Position numbers and translations under genes: made by a program. Below are positions 1 to 11,871 of a DNA stretch of 64,000 nt, piece by piece. Under the pieces are notes generated by a model that was given only the letters and a program-made list of their open reading frames with translations, did no database searches and had not been told where the DNA came from. Each line of letters opens with the position of its first letter. Within the stretch, counting starts at the first letter, position 1. This DNA comes from Anaeramoeba flamelloides (lineage: Eukaryota; Metamonada; Anaeramoebidae): contig JANTQA010000032.1 of NCBI GenBank assembly GCA_027625915.1, positions 12,974,001-13,038,000 of the forward strand. The letters are read 5' to 3'.

Positions 1-135
1 AATGAACTATTTTAAAAAACTAACTCACTTCTCTAAAGTTGAGAAAAGAAGTTGGATAAAGGGGTTTAATTGTATTGTTGAATAAAGAATTACCCTATTA
101 CCTTTAAAAAATAATGAACAAGTGTTACTCGTCCC
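1..135. repeat. Right end of a TTAA-flanked repeat (family P)
   Basis: The segment ends in ACTCGTCCC directly before TTAA at 136-139, the end structure shared by family P. Much of it (TCTCTAAAGTTGAGAAAAG, then TTTAATTGTATT, then a CTAGTCCC-like end) recurs at about 43678-43823. The left end lies outside the window. Confidence 0.5.
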
Positions 136-139
136 TTAA

Positions 140-648
140 GGAATACTTTACAAGGTGAAACATCGAAATAATATATAAAATCACCCTTGAAAGAGTTATT
201 TAATCTAAGTAATATTTATACATCAAGAATTTCTTTAAGAAAAAATGAGAAATTTCCACAATTTCAACAATTTTCAGAATTTTTCTTTCTTCGATAATTC
301 CATAATTTGATTTTAATATTTTCGAATTTCCATTTCAACTTTCTAAACTCACAGTAATTCCTCTGTCTGTTCTACATTTTTTTTCATTTGCTTGTACAAG
401 TTTGAAATGTTCTCAATTTTGAACTTGAACTTGAAAATCCCCAAAAACCATTTTTTGCAAATATTTTTTTGTTATTTTCAATTTTCCTTTTCATTGAAAT
501 AGATTAAAAAAAGATACATGAAAATGTAAATAAGACAAACAATGTTTTTTAATTTTTTGTCCAATTTCTATCGAATGAAAATTCTTTTTGATAAGTGAAT
601 GTGAAATTACATAATAACTTAACCCACTCAAGAGTGGGAACGTAGCCC
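140..648. mobile_element. TTAA-flanked non-autonomous element, family P copy 1
   Basis: The 509-bp segment is bounded by TTAA at 136-139 and 649-652. It ends in CGTAGCCC, close to the reverse complement of the family start GGGACTA. Its interior aligns in the same orientation with 4898-5353: both contain a TTTTTGTCCAATTT stretch, an ACAAGTTTGA stretch and AATTCTTTTTG near the right end. No coding capacity is seen. The TTAA target and copy-pair structure suggest a piggyBac-type MITE; that class assignment is inference. Confidence 0.55.
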
Positions 649-1071
649 TTAAGAAACTTTAACCGATATAAAACCAATTTATTCTATTTTTATTATGGTT
701 GTGGTACTAATCACAATTTTGTACTACCTCTTTCAAACCAAATAACAATAATCCCCATCTAACAATAGAAAAGGATATTGTGAATTGTATGGGTATAGGT
801 GTTTTTACAAATTTCAAGGAAAGTTTGAAACCACCTGTTTTGTCTTTTTTATTGACAAACTTTGGATTTTTTTTGAATAAAGAATAATTTTTCCATTTTT
901 CATTTGAAGAAAGTTATTCTTCGTTTACTTATCATTTAAAATCAACAAAAATCTCATATTCTTCAACAAGATCAGTTTTGACCTTGAACCGTATTTTTCG
1001 GGATGGGTTAAGAAAAGAATATTCCAGGGTGTTAACAAATTGAACATTAGATCAACTTTGACATATTTTAA

Positions 1072-2432
1072 GGGAGTAGCCACGGTAAAGAAAAATTTTT
1101 CACTTTTTTGCAATTTCTCAAGAGGATCAGAAAATAACTTTTTTTACTCTGGTTATACCTCGTTGATTTTTATTATTTAAAGTACTTCATTCATTAGATT
1201 TTTGAAATTTTTTTTTCAAAGTCTCAAAGAAATTGCCACAATAGAATGTTTAGTTGAATTGCTTAAAATAGTGTTTTGAATGTTGAATGACTTATCTTTC
1301 ATTCTTCTCTTAACATTCTATTGTGGCATTTAATTTTTTCATTTTTTATTTTTTCATCATTTTTGAGATTTTTTTAATCCTGGCAACATAAAGCAATTAG
1401 AAATATTTTTTTATCAGTGGCATTTAGGATTAATGGATTTTGTTTAAAAAGAACAGCAATATTACAATCGAGAGAATCATAAAAGGAAACATAAATGGGA
1501 CTTAAATAGCTAGAAGATTCCAAAATTAGAATAATTAAGTCAAATTATAAATTGTTAGACTTTTAAATCGTTGGGTTTGGTGGAATATGAGAAGTGAATA
1601 TGATTATATTTTATCAAAGTTTAAATCACAAAATAGTTCTAAGTTTTATTCTAAGAATCTGAAATTATCTTCTCCCAAAAAAAAAAAACTTAAACCCCAT
1701 TCCAAAAATTTGGACTCATCTAAAATCAAAAATAGGGAAACAAAAACTCAATTTATGATATTTTTCCAAACTTAATATAAAACCATATTTAAGTAACATA
1801 GTATTAATGGTTTTTTAAGTAATCATTTTCATCCAAATATAAGAAAACAATATAAACTCAAATCAAAACAAGTGTGTCCAAAAAAAATGAAACGAGCTGA
1901 AATGAAAGAGTTTGAACAAAAAATATATTGGTAGATTTGTTAAAATTACACCAACAATGGTTGATCGATCAAATGATAAGATACCATGCACCGGTTTTAT
2001 GTGGATTTTTCAATTTAAGATACTCAACTGTAACCATCTATCAAAAATTTTCAGGTCTAACTAAACCGATTAAGTAACTGAAAAAAAGAAAAGGAAACAA
2101 AAACAAAAAAGACAAAAAATGAAAATAGTTTGTTGAATCAAAATTATTTTCCAATTGGATGTAAATCATGTTATTGTTATTTTTCCAACTGTTTAAACTG
2201 TGTCCAAATTAATGGAATTAAGTTTATTTTAATAAAAAAATAATAAAAAAAAAAAACTATTTTATCAATACTATCTCTTTTTTTTAATTGTTGAACATTA
2301 CTAAAAATTAAAATATCAAATAATTTTTTTAAAAAAATTTTTAGAGAATCTACGATCACACGCCACTAAAATAAAATGTTCTTATCTCGTCTCTCTGAAA
2401 TTTCTATCATGTCTTATGGTGTAGCTACTCCC
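1072..2432. mobile_element. TTAA-flanked element with terminal inverted repeats, family P copy 2
   Basis: Left end GGGAGTAGCCAC and right end (reverse complement) GGGAGTAGCTAC are inverted repeats. They sit directly inside TTAA at 1068-1071 and 2433-2436. The 1.36-kb body has only short A/T-rich reading frames and no recognisable transposase. It carries a perfect 17-bp hairpin at 1234-1328. The TTAA duplication is typical of piggyBac superfamily insertions, so this is probably a non-autonomous relative. Confidence 0.6.
1234..1328. repeat. Short perfect inverted repeat (hairpin)
   Basis: TGCCACAATAGAATGTT at 1234-1250 recurs as its exact reverse complement at 1312-1328 with a 61-nt loop. It could be a tiny MITE or a hairpin RNA. 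Transcription cannot be judged from sequence. Confidence 0.7.
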
Positions 2433-2517
2433 TTAAACCATTTATTTTCTATTAACGAAATTGTAAACTTGAGTCATTTTTTTCAAATTAACCCATCTTA
2501 ATTATTTTACATTAATT

Positions 2518-3632
2518 ATGACTGACAATTTTGAATACTTAGAAGAAGACTTTAACCAACAATCTCTTGATGCAAGACAAAAGATCGACGATCTACCAAA
2601 CCAAGTTGGGGAACAAAAAAAAAAGCTTATTCGAGAAGCACAAAGAGATTTGAATGAAATTCAAACAACTGTGATTTTCTTTTTTTTTTCTTTCTTTTTT
2701 TTAAATTTTCGCTTGGTTGTACGAGTTCGTTGTTGTTTAAGGTGAATTCCAAAAACAAACAAATATATTCAAAATTTCCTTTTTTTTTTTTTTTTTTCTT
2801 CTTTTTTTTTTTAATTCTTAATTTCTTTCAATTTTGCATCGTTTAACCATGAAAAAGTTAGATGAAATGGAAAAAGCTATTCGATCGATGAGCAATAAAG
2901 AAAGGTCGTCTGCCAATAAAAAGCTCCGATCCTATAAACAAGACTATAAAGAAATGAATGACGAATTAAATCGAGGAAAAGAAAAGTACCCAAACACCAA
3001 AAAAGAAAGAGACGAATTACTGAGTGGAAGACACAAAACGGATAAAAGAAACTTAGATCAAAGAGAAAAATTATTGCGTTCACAACAAAAACTTAAAAAC
3101 TCTAATGATTCAGTGAACAGGTCTCTTAGAACAAGTGCAGAAACAGAAGAAATTGGAAATCAAGTTTTACAAGAATTATATGGACAAAGAGAAACTTTAG
3201 AAGGTGTCGATGAGAATGTAACTTTTTTCTGAAAAGCCTTTTTGTTTTTCTTTTTTTTTTCAACTTTTTTTTTTGTTTTGTGTTGTTTAATTAAAATGAA
3301 ATTTTGGTTTTGGATCTGTTTGTTTCGTTTCAATTACCAGAATTTTGAAAATATTTCATTTTAGAAATTTATTTTTTTGTTTTAAAAAATGAAGCGATCC
3401 TTATATCCCATTGAATCTTTTTTTTTTTTTTTTTTTTTTTTTTGTTGCTTTTTTGAAAAATATTAAATAGCTTGATGATATCGATGAAGAAGTTGACAGA
3501 GGTGGTAAATTGATCAGTGTTATGTGGAGAAGGGCGATAACTAACAAATTAATTTTAATTTTAGTGATTATTTTATTACTCGGTTTAATTGGTCTGATAA
3601 TTTATCTTTCTGCTTTTAGAAAGAAAAAATAA
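2518..3632 (+). CDS. VTI1: VTI1-family Qb-SNARE (vesicle transport v-SNARE)
   Basis: Exons are 2518-2670, 2858-3217 and 3471-3632. The introns are GT-AG, both phase 0, 187 and 253 nt, and very T-rich; the first acceptor (AAAAAG) lacks an ideal tract. The joined protein is 224 aa, close to the usual ~217 aa. Residues 1-51 start like VTI1 (FEYLEEDFNQQ) and open the N-terminal three-helix domain. The SNARE heptad region starts near TAETEEIG-like residues and carries the GQRETLE block, holding the zero-layer glutamine and almost identical to yeast Vti1 SQRETLE. It continues into exon 3 (LDDIDEEVDRGG). A single tail-anchor TM (LILILVIILLLGLIGLIIYL) precedes a short basic end. By family knowledge it is the Qb SNARE for Golgi, endosome and vacuole fusion, paired with syntaxins. 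No neighbour is functionally linked. Start chosen as the first ATG in frame, with a family-like N terminus. Confidence 0.92.
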
Positions 3633-3927
3633 ATGAAACTACAAGATCTCTTTTCTTATTCTTATTCTTTTTTCTTTCCTATTCTTTTCTTTATATATTC
3701 TTATCTTTTTCTTATTTTTTTTGAAAAAAGAAGAAAAAAAATGATTAAATTCTAAACATAAATATTAAAATTAATTTAATTTCAAAAAAAAAAATTTTGT
3801 GTTCTAAATATTTATGAAAAGAAAATAAATAACAAATTAACCCAATAAATATTTCTAATTTTTACTTCTTTTTTGATCTCCTTTTGAAATCAGCAAATTA
3901 TTAGATATAAATAAATACAACAACCAA

Positions 3928-3962
<35 letters not shown>

Positions 3963-4084
3963 TAATAAAATACAAGTTTCTTGAAATTCAACTCTAATAT
4001 TCCTTTGGAACATTTGTTAATGGAAATTCTAAACAAAACAAAATTGATATTTTTTGAAAATAACTAAAAATTGAGTTTTAAAAT
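3633..4084. other. Intergenic: SNARE 3' flank and poly-A tract
   Basis: Pyrimidine-rich DNA follows the stop codon, with AATAAA-like signals near 3823-3850. A run of about 31 A residues ends near 3960. No gene is seen. Confidence 0.5.
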
Positions 4085-4890
4085 GGAATCTATTTAAGGG
4101 GTGTTTGAAATATTCCGGAAAATACCCGAAAATCAAAAATACCCGAAAATTTTTTAACCACACAAAAACACGTTATGGACAACTTCTAAGATTCCCTAGT
4201 GCCAATATACTCAGTTGAACGGTAAAATCACAATTTTACTTTCAGACAAAATATTTTTTTTTTGAGTTTTTTACTTTAAACTACTCTAAAGAGGTTTTGG
4301 TACATTTTGAGTATATTTGTGTAATTGTTGGTACTTATTAGGGTAAGTGTATATGTATGTCAGGGTCTGGTAAGGGTTGTGTTTGTTTGGTATGGTGTGT
4401 GTTTGTATGTTTTGGTTAAACCAGCTCCTTTTATGGAATGGGAAGTTAAATAAAGTTTGGCTTGTGTCATCTTATGTAGGTTATAAGTATGTGTTGTACG
4501 ATTAGATCATACTCGGTTATTTTTGGATTATATTTAATATTACAAAATTATGGGTAATGATAAACAATTAGAAATTTTCAATTCAAGTACATTTTCTCTC
4601 ATTTAGTTAATACCATTTCAGAAATGATCAGAAATGTTACAGTCGTCCGGATACCAATTCCCTTTCACACAAAATGGGTTGAATACCATTCCCTAAAAAT
4701 TAATTTTTTTGAATTTAGATATTTTCAGTAAAAAAAAAATTTTTCGAAAATACAAGCCAAATTTACCTAAATACGGAGTATATTGGTACCAGCGTTTCAA
4801 AGAAGTTGTTCAAAAAGTGTTTTTTCGTGATTAAAAAATTTTCGAGTATTTTCGATTTTTGGGTATTTTTGGGAATATTTGATAGATTCC
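4085..4890. mobile_element. Fold-back element with ~170-bp imperfect inverted arms
   Basis: The left arm from GGAATCTAT (4085) and the right arm, read backwards from 4890, share TATTCCNNAAAATACCC, CGAAAATTTTTTAA, CACAAAAACAC-like, CAACTTCT and CAATATACTC blocks in order. The interior, about 4300-4520, is unusually rich in G and T for this window (GTATGTCAGGG and GGTAAGGGTTGTG-like stretches). No ORF is evident. Confidence 0.6.
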
Positions 4891-4897
4891 TATTTAA

Positions 4898-5353
4898 GGA
4901 CTAAGTTTTCTGGTTAAAAGGGAGAAATTGTTCATAAAAACTCTTGAAGTGTTCTATCATCTCAGTTAAATTTACCAACACAGAATTTATTTTACAAAAA
5001 AAGGTAAATTTACACAATTATCAACAATTTTCTCCCTTCTAACATCCTAACCAAATTTGGTTTTATTATTTTATATTTTCCATTTCATATCTAATAACAC
5101 AAAAAAATTTCCCAAGCTGTTCTAATTCTTTTTTACAGATACTTTTACAAGTTTGAGTTGTTTTAAAATTTGAACATATACTTGAAAATCGATTTATTTT
5201 TTCATTTTTTCATTTTTTTTTTTATTTTGAGTTTGAAATTTTGAAACTAGTTCTTTTTTTGTCCAATTTTCAACAGAATTACAATTCTTTTTGTAAACCA
5301 AAAACAAAATAACATTATAAATCAAGATCACAAAGGGGGGGCACACATAACAC
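4898..5353. mobile_element. TTAA-flanked non-autonomous element, family P copy 3
   Basis: It starts GGACTAAG after TTAA at 4894-4897 and ends before TTAA at 5354-5357. The interior is co-linear with 140-648. An 8-base G run lies near its right end. It abuts the fold-back element ending at 4890. Confidence 0.5.
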
Positions 5354-5589
5354 TTAAAAAAACAAAGTTCACTATTTTAAAACATGAATTTTTCAATAAT
5401 AATAACTAAAAATCTATCAAAAACTTTCAGATTGTTACACTTTGTTGTATTTATACAAAATCAAATAATCTCATTTTCACACTTTCTAAATAGAAAAGAA
5501 AAAGTAATTAAGAAACTAATTAACCTCAAAAATTACTCTGATATTAAATTTAAGTTTTTCAACTTTATAAAAAAAAATTATTTTTAATG

Positions 5590-5830
5590 AATAAAGATTT
5601 GATTGTAAACACCATTTCACTTAAATGGTACCTTAAAAAAATGTAAAAAACCACTTTTTTTTTTTTTAATAATCAAGCAACTTATTAATACTTAAAAATA
5701 AGAAAAAAATATAAACTTCAGATCAGAGTCAATAAACATATAAGAAATACCCAAACAAACTAGAAATTATCAAAAAATTTGAGGCAGCATCAAAGGTGAT
5801 GTCATATCTAAAATTTTTGAATAAAATATA
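5590..5830 (+). repeat. Dispersed repeat family G, partial copy
   Basis: This degraded stretch shares CCATTTCACT, a repeated AATAAACnT block, AAGAAATACCC-like and CTGAACAAAC-like blocks in the same order with 25270-25470 and, on the other strand, with 36140-36375. Function unknown. Confidence 0.4.
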
Positions 5831-6255
5831 AAATGTCTTTTTATAAATAATTTATGAATATATATCAATGACTTGAATGAAAAAACAACATATACCAGAC
5901 TCATAAAATAAGGGGTATTTGATTAATTTGGTTTATTTTGTTTATTTAGAGTAAAGAGATCTACAACAATATTTTCTTTTTCAAGTCAATGAAATCTTAT
6001 TTTTTACAAATGATTTGGAAATAAGAGAATAGGGTATTTTTTATTTCTAGTTCTTTAAATTGGTTTAACTGAAAGAATTGTAATTTCAAATTAACATTTG
6101 AAGTGTCAATCAACCTTTTCTGAAAAGACTAAATTCATAGTAACCAACTCAACCCATCAGAAGAATTCAAAAAGGTAAAAAGAATCATGAAGTTAAAGAG
6201 CAAGTATAACATTCTTTTCTCTTTTCTAAATTATTTTTCTCTTCCAAAATTCTAA

Positions 6256-7095
6256 ATGATAATTACAACTCGAACATTTGTATTTTATATTATCGCACAG
6301 ACAACACAATTTTTGTTAATGGTATGCTCTGGGTACCGGCTCTTTAAAGTCAATCGTGAAGGGTGCAGCAAAACATACCAGAATTTATTCTATTCATGTC
6401 TTTTAATTGGATGTGGGCTTTTCTTTGCAATGTATTTTTTTGAATATCGATCAAGCTCCGATCCCAAGTTAGAGAAAATAATTTTTTGTATCGAGTTACC
6501 CGCAGGAACTTTAATTCTCTTTGCGTACCTGTTAATGATCCCTGTTCAAGCGAAATTGTATTACTTGTGCTACGAATCTGAAAATGGAAAATTTGTCAAC
6601 CCACAACAAAAGGTGCCAAATTTATATACCCTGATCGTAGTAATAACAATCCTTCCGTTTATTTTGGAAATGTACATCTTAATCAAGCCATTTAAGCAAT
6701 CAAGAATTGTTCAATCAGTCGTTTCAAACATTCAGGCTTTTGTTTGTATCCTATTATGGATCTACTATGGATCAAAATTAACAGGCATTGTAAAACGAGT
6801 TGCAGGGGAACAAATGTGGTCAAAAACAGTCAAGCTTTTTATTGTTGAGCTGGTTTGGTCGCTGATCTGGATTGTCAGCCAAATCATTTTCACTGCAACA
6901 GATTTAGAGTTACCAAAAACGGATAGCAATGGCAAAGTATATTATAACCTCTTTTATCATATATGGTTCATAATTCAAAGCACAGTTCCTGCTGCATCAA
7001 TAATGTTCGTTGTTTTTGAATCACCAAAACGCGTCAGAATGAAGGAACTCTTATTAGACAAAATGGACTCTAGTTCTTCAGACGACGAGTTTTAA
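6256..7095 (+). CDS. Seven-transmembrane protein, intronless
   Basis: The 279-aa protein has seven clear hydrophobic helices at about residues 8-28, 43-62, 74-103, 121-143, 152-175, 191-213 and 229-254. The short N terminus lacks a signal peptide. A basic turn (ESPKRVRMKE) and an acidic Ser-rich tail (DSSSSDDEF), a plausible CK2-type phosphorylation site, follow. Topology and size resemble the TOM1/THH1/GPR137 group or another GPCR-like family, but I see no diagnostic motif such as DRY or NPxxY, so the family is left open. Codon use is clearly richer in G+C than the flanks, supporting real coding. The first ATG follows an A/T-rich leader, and an AATAAA lies about 90 nt past the stop near 7186. 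Confidence 0.85.
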   Translation: MIITTRTFVFYIIAQTTQFLLMVCSGYRLFKVNREGCSKTYQNLFYSCLLIGCGLFFAMYFFEYRSSSDPKLEKIIFCIELPAGTLILFAYLLMIPVQAKLYYLCYESENGKFVNPQQKVPNLYTLIVVITILPFILEMYILIKPFKQSRIVQSVVSNIQAFVCILLWIYYGSKLTGIVKRVAGEQMWSKTVKLFIVELVWSLIWIVSQIIFTATDLELPKTDSNGKVYYNLFYHIWFIIQSTVPAASIMFVVFESPKRVRMKELLLDKMDSSSSDDEF

Positions 7096-8390
7096 CTCCT
7101 TTTAATTTTTTATTTATTTCTTTTTTGTATTTTTATTCCGAATCACGAAGCACTTTTGTTTTAGCACGAACATTATGAAAAAACAATAAAATTGCTTTTT
7201 AATGCGTTTCTTTAATTCCAAGAATACTTTTCCAAAAGCTATTTTTTTTTTGAACTTTTTTATCCGAGTCAACTTAATTTCTCGTGTTTGTTGTGTTTTT
7301 CTTCAAAATTCCATCAGAAATTAAAAGTGCAATCTTAAAACCCTAGAGCAGATTGCTCAAGAAAGGGTGCACTTTTGACTTTCCTTAAGGGATTAGTAGC
7401 TCTTATTTATTCTTTTTTCCACAAAGGTAACAGAGAAATTATTTACACAATGAGCTAATTAAACCCGATATTAAACAAATCTTTTTCAAATTTCGAGAAA
7501 AGTGTTCTCATTTTTTAAAAGAAATCATTTTTCCCCATTTTTATTTTTAGTAAAAAGATCTCTTTCCTTTTTTGTTTGGAATTTTTAAGATCAAATTAGA
7601 AAAAGAAAAATTTGCACAAGATTATTATTTTGAAGAAAACTCTCCTTGAGTAATTTATAAGTGTTTTTATTAACAAATAACAATGAGTCTTTAATCTTAT
7701 TTTAAAAAAATCCAATAAAAATAAATCAAACATTGAATCCATGAAGATCCAGAAAAAATTGATCCTTTATTTTATTTACAAATATTAATTAAATTTCTTG
7801 AAATTTAAATGATTATGTAATATTTTTTTATTTATATCCAGAGTATAATTAACGAATTATTTTTTTAGATTATTTTTTTAAATCTTTTGATTTTTTTTTA
7901 TTCTAATTATTAATTTGAATTAATTTTAGTGGTTAGAAAATATATAAAAAAATATGAGAAAAAAAAGCAAACCCTATTTGAAAATTTTAAACTTTGTCTA
8001 TCAGTAACCTACTTAAAGAATTAAGATTGGGTTATTCATTATCGATTAAAAATAATACAATTAAAAAGTAATTATTTAGGTTATCTATCAGTTGAATTTA
8101 ACATGTTTTACAAAATTAATTTTGAAGAATTGTTAATTTAATTATTTGTAGTTTTTCTCTTATTTCTATATTAAACAAAAAGAAAGAATTTATTTGAAAT
8201 TTGACTTGAATTAAAAAATTATATTTTTTCTTAAAAAATAAAAAAAATAAAAAAATAATTATGAATCCAGACAAATGAATAAAATTAAAAATCCCCACTT
8301 TCACAATAAAAAAAAAACTAAACTATAGTTTTTTTATTTAAAAATAAACTATGTTCCGTTTAAATTAACCCCTAAAATTTTTTTCTGATA
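7096..8390. other. Intergenic DNA with dispersed repeat R (about 7655-8060)
   Basis: There is no gene. The stretch 7655-8060 shares ordered blocks with 17320-17720 and 52345-52640: the ATTATTAATTTGAATT region, then a GAAAATATnTAAAAAA region, then GGTTATTnATTATnGATTAA. A TTAAGGGATTAGTAG motif near 7387 resembles a family P end. Confidence 0.35.
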
Positions 8391-8585
8391 CAGTCAGTTT
8401 CAAATTTAAAGCACAAACTTTCAACGAAATTTAAGCCACAAAAAAATCTCAAATTAAACCACAAAATTTGGATTTTTTTTTTTTACAAATTATTTTACTA
8501 GATGCTGAATTTTGTGCCTTAATTTGAGATTTTGTGTGTGTATTAAAGTTCGGTTGAAGTTTGTACCTTAAATTTGAACTGGCAG
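8391..8585. mobile_element. Palindromic MITE, family A copy 1
   Basis: About 195 bp, preceded by TA and followed by TA. It begins CAGTCAGTTTC and ends as a degraded inverse (GAACTGGCAG). The two halves are near-complementary along their whole length through blocks like GGCACAAACTTTC and CTCAAATTAAGGCAC. This TA-flanked palindrome fits a Tc1/mariner-type MITE. Confidence 0.8.
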
Positions 8586-8660
8586 TATTACTATGTTTAA
8601 ATAAATATCCTTTAAAGATAAAAAAGAAATAATAACAATAATGATCAAGAGATAAAAGGT

Positions 8661-8663
<3 letters not shown>

Positions 8664-8692
<29 letters not shown>
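8664..8692. repeat. (TA)n microsatellite
   Basis: An uninterrupted AT dinucleotide run directly before family A copy 2. Confidence 0.95.
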
Positions 8693-8696
<4 letters not shown>

Positions 8697-8886
8697 AGTT
8701 TCACTTTTAAGGCACAAACTTTCATCGAAATTTAAGGTACAAAAAAATCTCAAATTAAGGTACAAAATTTGGAATTTTTTTTTTTACAAATTATTTTACT
8801 AGAATTTGACTTTTGTGCTTTAATTTGAGATTTTTTTGTGCCTTAAATTTCGTTCAAATTTTGTACCTTAAAAATGAAACTGACTG
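8693..8886. mobile_element. Palindromic MITE, family A copy 2
   Basis: Same 5' blocks (AGTCAGTTTCAC, AAGGCACAAACTTTC) and inverse 3' blocks (GAAACTGACTG). It is inserted inside a (TA)n tract, so TA repeats flank both sides. It lies only 107 bp from copy 1. Confidence 0.85.
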
Positions 8887-8887
8887 T

Positions 8888-8934
<47 letters not shown>
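8885..8934. repeat. (TA)n microsatellite
   Basis: An imperfect AT run interrupted once by AAATA, continuing the tract that receives copy 2. Confidence 0.9.
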
Positions 8935-8937
<3 letters not shown>

Positions 8938-10572
8938 ACCCAGTATTTGCCTAAATTTCATCAAATTTACTAAAAGATTTAATATGGTATTGAGGGACTA
9001 ATATATTTATTTTCTTATTTGTCTTTAATCCAGATCGGAATTATAACCAAAAGTTAAAATATTTCAAAGATAAAGAAGTTTTCTTATTCTATTTGTTGTT
9101 TGTTTTTGGAAAAACAAAAAATAATTCTTCATTTTGATATTTTCTTTAAAAAATTTTTATTTTCATTTTTTTAAATAAGAAAATTTATTACAATAATAGT
9201 AATTTAAAACTAAACATATTAATTTATTAATAATAACAATCAAATAATGTTGTTAATTTTATAATAAAAAAAAATTAATAAATTATATATATATTACTGT
9301 AAAAATTACATTTTTTTCAGATAAAATTTTAATAAAAATTAAATCAAGAGAAAAATGAAATTTATTTGTTTAGGTCAAAATTAAAAGTTAAATATGAATA
9401 ATTTTCTAAAACTGTTATTCAAGGAATAGAAAATACTTGAAAAAAAACTGAAAAAAACTTGTAAATTAATTCATTTATTATATTGGAATTAAACAAGTAA
9501 AAAATTATCTAAGAGATAAAGTGATCTATCTAAAATTCAATAAAAAATAAATTATAACTTATCAATAATATTTAAAGATAATAGAATAATCTTTGAAACT
9601 AATATTATTTTTTTTTTAATTTTGTTGTTGGTAAAAATTATTAATAATATATTATCTAAAATTTGAATTTTTCAATCTAAATTAATACAGATCTTGGAAA
9701 ATAATTTTATATTTATGGCCTCTTATCCAATAATATTGTTTATTATATCTCTAGATTTTAAAAAGTTAAAATTCAAAAAAATCAATTATTAATCTGAAAA
9801 TCAAAAATTAATCTGACTCGAACTATTGGTAAAATCAGTAAAATTTGAAAAAAAGTCTTGTTGAAAAAATTTCCAAATTTTATAATAAAAAAAAAAGATA
9901 ATTTTTTTTTCTAATTTAATTTATATTTTTTTTTTTTTTTTTAAATTATTTAGAATCAAATATATAAATCCCCATTGAATGGAAATCAACAAATAAAACC
10001 AAATTTCTATGTGATGTCAAAATATCATTTGTAACGAATAAATTATTTAATCAATTATTTTAGGCAATTTTGGTGTGTAAAGTCCAAAAAAAAAAAAAAC
10101 TTCCAGTAAATTATGATGTGTTTTAATCATTAAAACCAAGATTTTTTTGATATTTATACAAACTTTTCAAAAAATAAAAAAAAAAAATTTTTTTGACAAA
10201 ATTTGGATGGAAAAATACTAGAATTACAATAACAAAAGAGAAATTTTCAAATATTGAAAATTTTTTTCAAGTGATTCATTGATTGTATCTAACGATAGAA
10301 TTGTTAATTATAAATTTTTCCTACTAAGATATTTTTTTATAAATTCTAGATCTTATAATCCTTTGATAAAACTCAGATTAAAGATTTTCTTTGGAAGGTA
10401 ATTTTTATATTTGATTTTCTCAGGTGTATTTAATTATAAAATAAATTTCATCAATTGAATTAATTAATATAATTTGTTAAAAAATGAAAAACAAAAATTC
10501 AAAGTTTTCCTTCAAAAAATAATAATAATCTTGATTTTAAACTTGCGATTAAGGCCAAAGAAGATTATAATA
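8935..10572. other. Intergenic A/T-rich DNA, no gene seen
   Basis: Very A/T-rich with many poly-A and poly-T runs. There is no reading frame with coding-like composition and no recognised repeat boundary. Confidence 0.5.
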
Positions 10573-10770
10573 CAGTCAGTTTCGTTTTTAAGGCACAAAC
10601 TTTCTACGAAATTTAAGGCACAAAAAAAAATCTCAAATTAAGGCACAAAATTCAAATTCTAGCAAAATAATTTGTGAAAATTAAAATTCTAAAAAATTGT
10701 GCTTTAATTTGAGATTTTTTTGTGCCTTAAATTCCGTTGAAAGTTTGTGTCTTAAATGTGAAACTGACTG
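10573..10770. mobile_element. Palindromic MITE, family A copy 3
   Basis: It starts CAGTCAGTTTCG and ends GAAACTGACTG, with TA on both sides (10571-10572 and 10771-10772). It is the best-preserved copy, with clear internal complementarity and a short A/T-rich centre. Confidence 0.9.
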
Positions 10771-11244
10771 TAGAAACAAATATAACTTTTTCAACAATAA
10801 ACTACATAGTTTCAATAATATTTAAATAACCCCCTTTACTTGGTGGCTAAGAATCTTACAATAATAATAATAAAAAAATTGCAAAAGCATTCCATTTCAA
10901 AAAAAAAATTGAAAAAAAGAAAAAGTAAAAATTTAGAAAAATAATTTCCATTTTGAAAATCCTAAAAATCGATTTTTCTTCAATACCCATTCAAACCCCT
11001 TTTAGGATGGCACGTGTACCGTTAATATAATGGTTTCTTTATCTGCTAAATTGTTTGAGAAATCTAATTTACTTGAAAATAAAGAATATTTCCATAATAA
11101 AGAGATTTTAAAACTTTTTGATTTTATTTTTAAAATACAATTTTTGTGTACTTCCTTCACAAATGATAAAAATTTCATTCTTTTGTTACATTTAAAAAAA
11201 TTTATTAGGATTAATGTGAAAAAATGTTTAACTTTGACTTTTAC

Positions 11245-11276
<32 letters not shown>

Positions 11277-11871
11277 AGATAAATACCTTTAAAAACAATA
11301 AATTATTTCAAAAAAAAACATTTTAAAGAAGTCTGGTTTTATATTAATAAATGTTTTTTTTCAATTTCAATACACCGTATTGTTTTTTTGAATTTGTTGA
11401 AAAATTTACTTGAATATTTTTTTATGTTATTATTCCCTTAAGGACTATTTATATTCCAGATGTCTTTTCATATTACTTTAATGATTAACAACATATTTTT
11501 GTTCTATTAGAAAACTGTTTCAATGGATTTTTTTTCAAATCTAAAATTTTGTTTTTTGTTGAAAATTTGTTATTTTGGGTAAAATTATTTTCGTAATTCG
11601 GATTCAAAATTTAACTAGAAAAAATTTGAATATCAAAATTATAAGAATGATCAAAAAAAAAAAATCAAAAAAAAAGTGAAGAATAATTTTTTTTTATTTT
11701 CAATTAAATTTTTAATAATTATTGTTTCGATTTATTAATATTAAGTAGTTATTTCTTAATAATAATAATATCTATAAATATATATATAAAGGAGAATAAA
11801 AAGAAGAAAAAGAAAGAGAGAAAGAAGAGAAAGAAAGAAAGATAAGATAAGAAAAAGAAAGAAAACGATGG
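10771..11871. other. Intergenic DNA, no confident gene
   Basis: It contains an A run followed by eight Gs near 11250-11276. A TTAA at 11438-11441 with a partial CCC and GGACTA end on either side resembles a pair of abutting family P ends. A purine-rich AAGAAAGAGAG stretch at 11795-11865 lies just past the stop of the next gene. Confidence 0.4.

Noticed and set aside
11002-11298. Overlapping 82-aa and 98-aa frames on opposite strands
   Set aside because: Ordinary A/T-rich composition, no motif, and a poly-A/G run sets one end.
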